Program-made: the position numbers and the translations under genes | Shown here: positions 5,945-8,036 of the stretch, piece after piece | Position numbering within the stretch: the first letter of the stretch is position 1 | Layout of the letters: each line of letters opens with the position of its first letter | The notes under the pieces: generated by a model | The model's input: the letters and a program-made list of their open reading frames with translations, nothing else | Told to the model about the DNA's origin: nothing | Databases searched by the model: none | From: Duncaniella sp. | GTDB lineage: Bacteria > Bacteroidota > Bacteroidia > Bacteroidales > Muribaculaceae | Direction: 5' to 3' | Length of the DNA stretch: 8,036 bases | Assembly: GCA_022511285.1 (NCBI GenBank) | Contig: JAFLRW010000088.1 | Location: forward strand, 1-8,036

Positions 5945-6961
5945 ATGATTCAGACGTGTCAAAATTATGATCTGTCAGCGCGCAACACGTTTGCCCTTGC
6001 TGTGAAGTGCAAGCGATGGGTGGAATATGACTCAGCCGACGACCTTCCGCTGGTGGTGGGTTCAATGACGGCCGGGGAGAAGTGGGTTCATATAGGAGCA
6101 GGGAGCAATATGCTCTTCCTTGGCGACTACGATGGCACGGTGGTGCACAGTGCCGTCAGAGGAATCGACTTTACGGACGCTGACGGATGCGTACTGGTGA
6201 GAGCCTGCAGCGGCGAGCCGATGGATGCCGTGGTTGCCGAGTGTTGCCGCCGCAACCTGTGGGGGCTTGAGAATCTGTCAGGAATCCCCGGCGAGGCGGG
6301 CGCCTCGGCCGTGCAGAATGTGGGCGCCTATGGCGTTGAGGCGGCTGATGTGATAGAGAGCATTGAAGCGTTTGATTGCGAGCGGATGCAGGCTGTGGTG
6401 TTTGACCCGTCTGTGTGTGGCTATGCTTATCGCGACTCGATGTTCAAACATTCCCCGGCCAAGGGCCGTTATATAATCACGGCGGTGACCTATCGGCTGA
6501 CGGCGGCGCCTGCGCCGCACACTGACTATCCGGCGTTGCGAGACCTGCTGCCTCACACACCGGCGTCGCCCGCTGAGGTGCGCGCGGCAGTCATTGCCAT
6601 CCGCGACTCCAAATTGCCGGATCCGAGCCGAGTGCCCAGCGCCGGGAGTTTCTTTAAGAACCCCGTGGTGAGCCGTGAGACATATGAACAGGTGTGTGCG
6701 GCGGCGGGCGCGGATGTCAAAGTGCCCTGTTATGAGACTGACGACGGGGTGAAGATACCGGCTGCGTGGCTCATAGACCGCTGCGGGTGGAAAGGCACCG
6801 TGATGGGCAATGCCGCGGTGTGGCATCTGCAGCCTTTGGTGCTGACAAACCCGGAGCGAAAGGCCACGCCGGATGAAATAGTGAAACTTGAAGCCGCCAT
6901 TGCCGCCACGGTGAGAGAGCGGTTTGGCGTAGAGCTCACACCCGAGGTGGAGCATGTGTAA
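5945..6961 (+). CDS. murB: UDP-N-acetylenolpyruvoylglucosamine reductase MurB
   Basis: MurB is a cytoplasmic flavoprotein that uses NADPH to reduce the enolpyruvyl group of the MurA product, giving UDP-N-acetylmuramate for peptidoglycan. I start it at ATG 5945 (338 residues, close to the 342 of E. coli), because the family N-terminus LSARNTF (10-16) follows directly. The frame is open a further 36 codons upstream, to 5837, but that extension runs through the promoter region. FAD-binding marks are GAGSNMLF (51-58) and SGIPGEAGASAVQNVGAYG (112-130). Catalytic residues match E. coli type I MurB: Arg163 in YRDSMFK (E. coli R159), Ser235 in SAGSFFKNP (S229, proton donor) and Glu334 in TPEVEHV (E325). 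It is transcribed divergently from ftsK and is followed after 33 bp by murA. There is no SD. Confidence 0.97.
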   Translation: MIQTCQNYDLSARNTFALAVKCKRWVEYDSADDLPLVVGSMTAGEKWVHIGAGSNMLFLGDYDGTVVHSAVRGIDFTDADGCVLVRACSGEPMDAVVAECCRRNLWGLENLSGIPGEAGASAVQNVGAYGVEAADVIESIEAFDCERMQAVVFDPSVCGYAYRDSMFKHSPAKGRYIITAVTYRLTAAPAPHTDYPALRDLLPHTPASPAEVRAAVIAIRDSKLPDPSRVPSAGSFFKNPVVSRETYEQVCAAAGADVKVPCYETDDGVKIPAAWLIDRCGWKGTVMGNAAVWHLQPLVLTNPERKATPDEIVKLEAAIAATVRERFGVELTPEVEHV

Positions 6962-6994
6962 CATAAATCAAAATAGAAAAATCAACAACCGGAA

Positions 6995-8036
6995 ATGAGC
7001 ACATACATAATAGAAGGAGGCCACCGTCTCAATGGCAGCATCCGTCCGCAGGGGGCGAAAAACGAGGCCCTGCAGGTGATTAGCGCCACTCTGCTCACAT
7101 CGGAGCCAGTGGTGATTCACAATGTGCCCAATATTCTTGACGTCACCAACCTTATCAACCTTCTCAAGGCAATGCGTGTGAAGGTGGATCGTCTGGGCGA
7201 AAACTCCTATCGCTTTCAGGCCGATGACCTGGATGAGGATTATATCTCGTCGGCCGACTTTGTGGCCCGATGCGCCGGGTTGCGAGGCTCGGTGCTCGTG
7301 GTAGGCCCGCTGTTGGCCCGCCTCGGACAGGCGTATTTCGCCAAGCCCGGAGGCGATAAGATAGGTCGCCGCAAGGTGGACACCCATATCACAGGACTCT
7401 CTAAACTTGGGGCAATGATAGCCTACAATGAGGAGCGCCAGGCGTATTATCTAATCACTGTCGGAGGTCTTAAGGGGTGCTATATGCTGCTCGACGAGGC
7501 TTCGGTGACCGGCACGGCAAACATAGTAATGGCGGCTGCCCTTGCCGAAGGGACCACTACGATATATAATGCGGCCTGCGAACCTTACGTGCAGCAGTTG
7601 TGCAAGATGCTTACGGCTATGGGAGTAGAGATTGAGGGGATTGGCTCCAACCTGCTTCGCATCACCGGCACCGACCGGCTGAAAGGTGTGGAACACACCA
7701 TCTTGCCCGATATGATTGAGGTGGGCTCGTTTATCGGGATGGCAGCATTGACACAAAGCTCGCTGACCATTAAGGATGTGAGCTATGACAATCTCGGAAT
7801 CATTCCCGATGCATTTCGCCGCCTCGGCATCAATCTTGAGCGCTCCGGCGATGATATTATTGTGCCGGAACAGGAGGTGTATGAGATAGAAACAAATCTT
7901 GACGGGTCAATACCCACTGTGGCCGATGCGCCTTGGCCGGGACTGACGCCCGACCTGCTGTCAGTGATGCTCGTCACGGCCACGCAGTGTCGCGGCAGTG
8001 TGCTGATTCATCAAAAGATGTTTGAGAGCCGCCTGT
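6995..8036 (+). CDS. murA: UDP-N-acetylglucosamine 1-carboxyvinyltransferase MurA, 3' end cut by window
   Basis: MurA transfers enolpyruvate from phosphoenolpyruvate to UDP-GlcNAc, the first committed step of peptidoglycan synthesis, and supplies the MurB substrate. The 347 visible residues are about 80 percent of a usual 430-odd-residue protein, and the frame is open at the window edge. The EPSP-synthase-like fold marks are GAKNEALQ with K22 and N23 (same numbers as E. coli), LRGSVLVVGPLLARLGQ (96-112), LLDEASVTGTANIVMAAALAEGTT (165-188) and PWPGLTPDLLSVML (313-326), where D320 corresponds to the catalytic E. coli D305. The active-site loop reads PGGDKIGRRKVDTH (118-131). Asp121 (codon 7355-7357) stands where E. 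coli has the fosfomycin-alkylated Cys115. The start ATG 6995 lies 33 bp after murB in an A-rich spacer without SD, so the two genes are probably cotranscribed. Confidence 0.97.
   Translation, partial: MSTYIIEGGHRLNGSIRPQGAKNEALQVISATLLTSEPVVIHNVPNILDVTNLINLLKAMRVKVDRLGENSYRFQADDLDEDYISSADFVARCAGLRGSVLVVGPLLARLGQAYFAKPGGDKIGRRKVDTHITGLSKLGAMIAYNEERQAYYLITVGGLKGCYMLLDEASVTGTANIVMAAALAEGTTTIYNAACEPYVQQLCKMLTAMGVEIEGIGSNLLRITGTDRLKGVEHTILPDMIEVGSFIGMAALTQSSLTIKDVSYDNLGIIPDAFRRLGINLERSGDDIIVPEQEVYEIETNLDGSIPTVADAPWPGLTPDLLSVMLVTATQCRGSVLIHQKMFESRL

Noticed and set aside
6278..6964. 228-codon minus-strand open frame opposite murB
   Set aside because: Its product is His/Arg-rich with no family features, it has no promoter box or plausible start context, and murB on the other strand is unambiguous.
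6962..6994. Possible separate promoter or terminator between murB and murA
   Set aside because: The 33-bp spacer is A-rich but contains no TAnnTTTG box and no hairpin, so cotranscription is the better reading.

Overview
The window is an ordinary chromosomal housekeeping segment from a member of the Bacteroidota, most likely order Bacteroidales. I lean towards the Muribaculaceae, but that is inference from moderate-to-high GC and protein wording, not from a marker gene. Three things support the phylum. Start codons lack Shine-Dalgarno sequences. Promoters have the Bacteroidota form, a TTG/TTTG box about 20 bp upstream of TAnnTTTG. The TM2 protein, the GNAT protein and MurA (with Asp in the fosfomycin-target position) read like Bacteroidales versions. 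I see eight protein genes, two of them cut by the window ends, and no RNA genes, mobile elements or CRISPR arrays. No gene-free stretch exceeds about 130 bases.

Layout, left to right. The 3'-truncated rsmG (16S rRNA methyltransferase) lies on the minus strand and diverges from a small TM2-domain membrane protein gene on the plus strand. Their two -7 boxes sit back to back in a 67-bp gap. The TM2 gene runs tail to tail into a minus-strand block and overlaps its last gene by 14 bp. Read in the direction of transcription, that block is ftsK (DNA translocase), a lolA-like periplasmic lipoprotein carrier, trxB (thioredoxin reductase) and a RimJ/RimL-type GNAT acetyltransferase. The spacing is tight (41 bp, 57 bp and a 1-bp TAATG overlap), and the only promoter I can recognise is upstream of ftsK, so it is probably one operon. 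Divergent from ftsK, across a 128-bp gap, murB and murA (3'-truncated) lie on the plus strand 33 bp apart.

Functionally, the right half couples cell envelope growth and division. MurA and MurB catalyse the two steps from UDP-GlcNAc to UDP-MurNAc, FtsK clears and resolves chromosomes at the septum, and the LolA-like protein carries lipoproteins across the periplasm. TrxB maintains thiol redox balance in the cytoplasm. The clustering of ftsK, lolA and trxB resembles the enterobacterial trxB-lrp-ftsK-lolA neighbourhood.

I found no convincing undescribed system. The best points for a second look are the natural Cys-to-Asp change in MurA, the apparently leaderless start of murB, the back-to-back divergent promoters at rsmG/TM2, and the low-complexity parts of FtsK.
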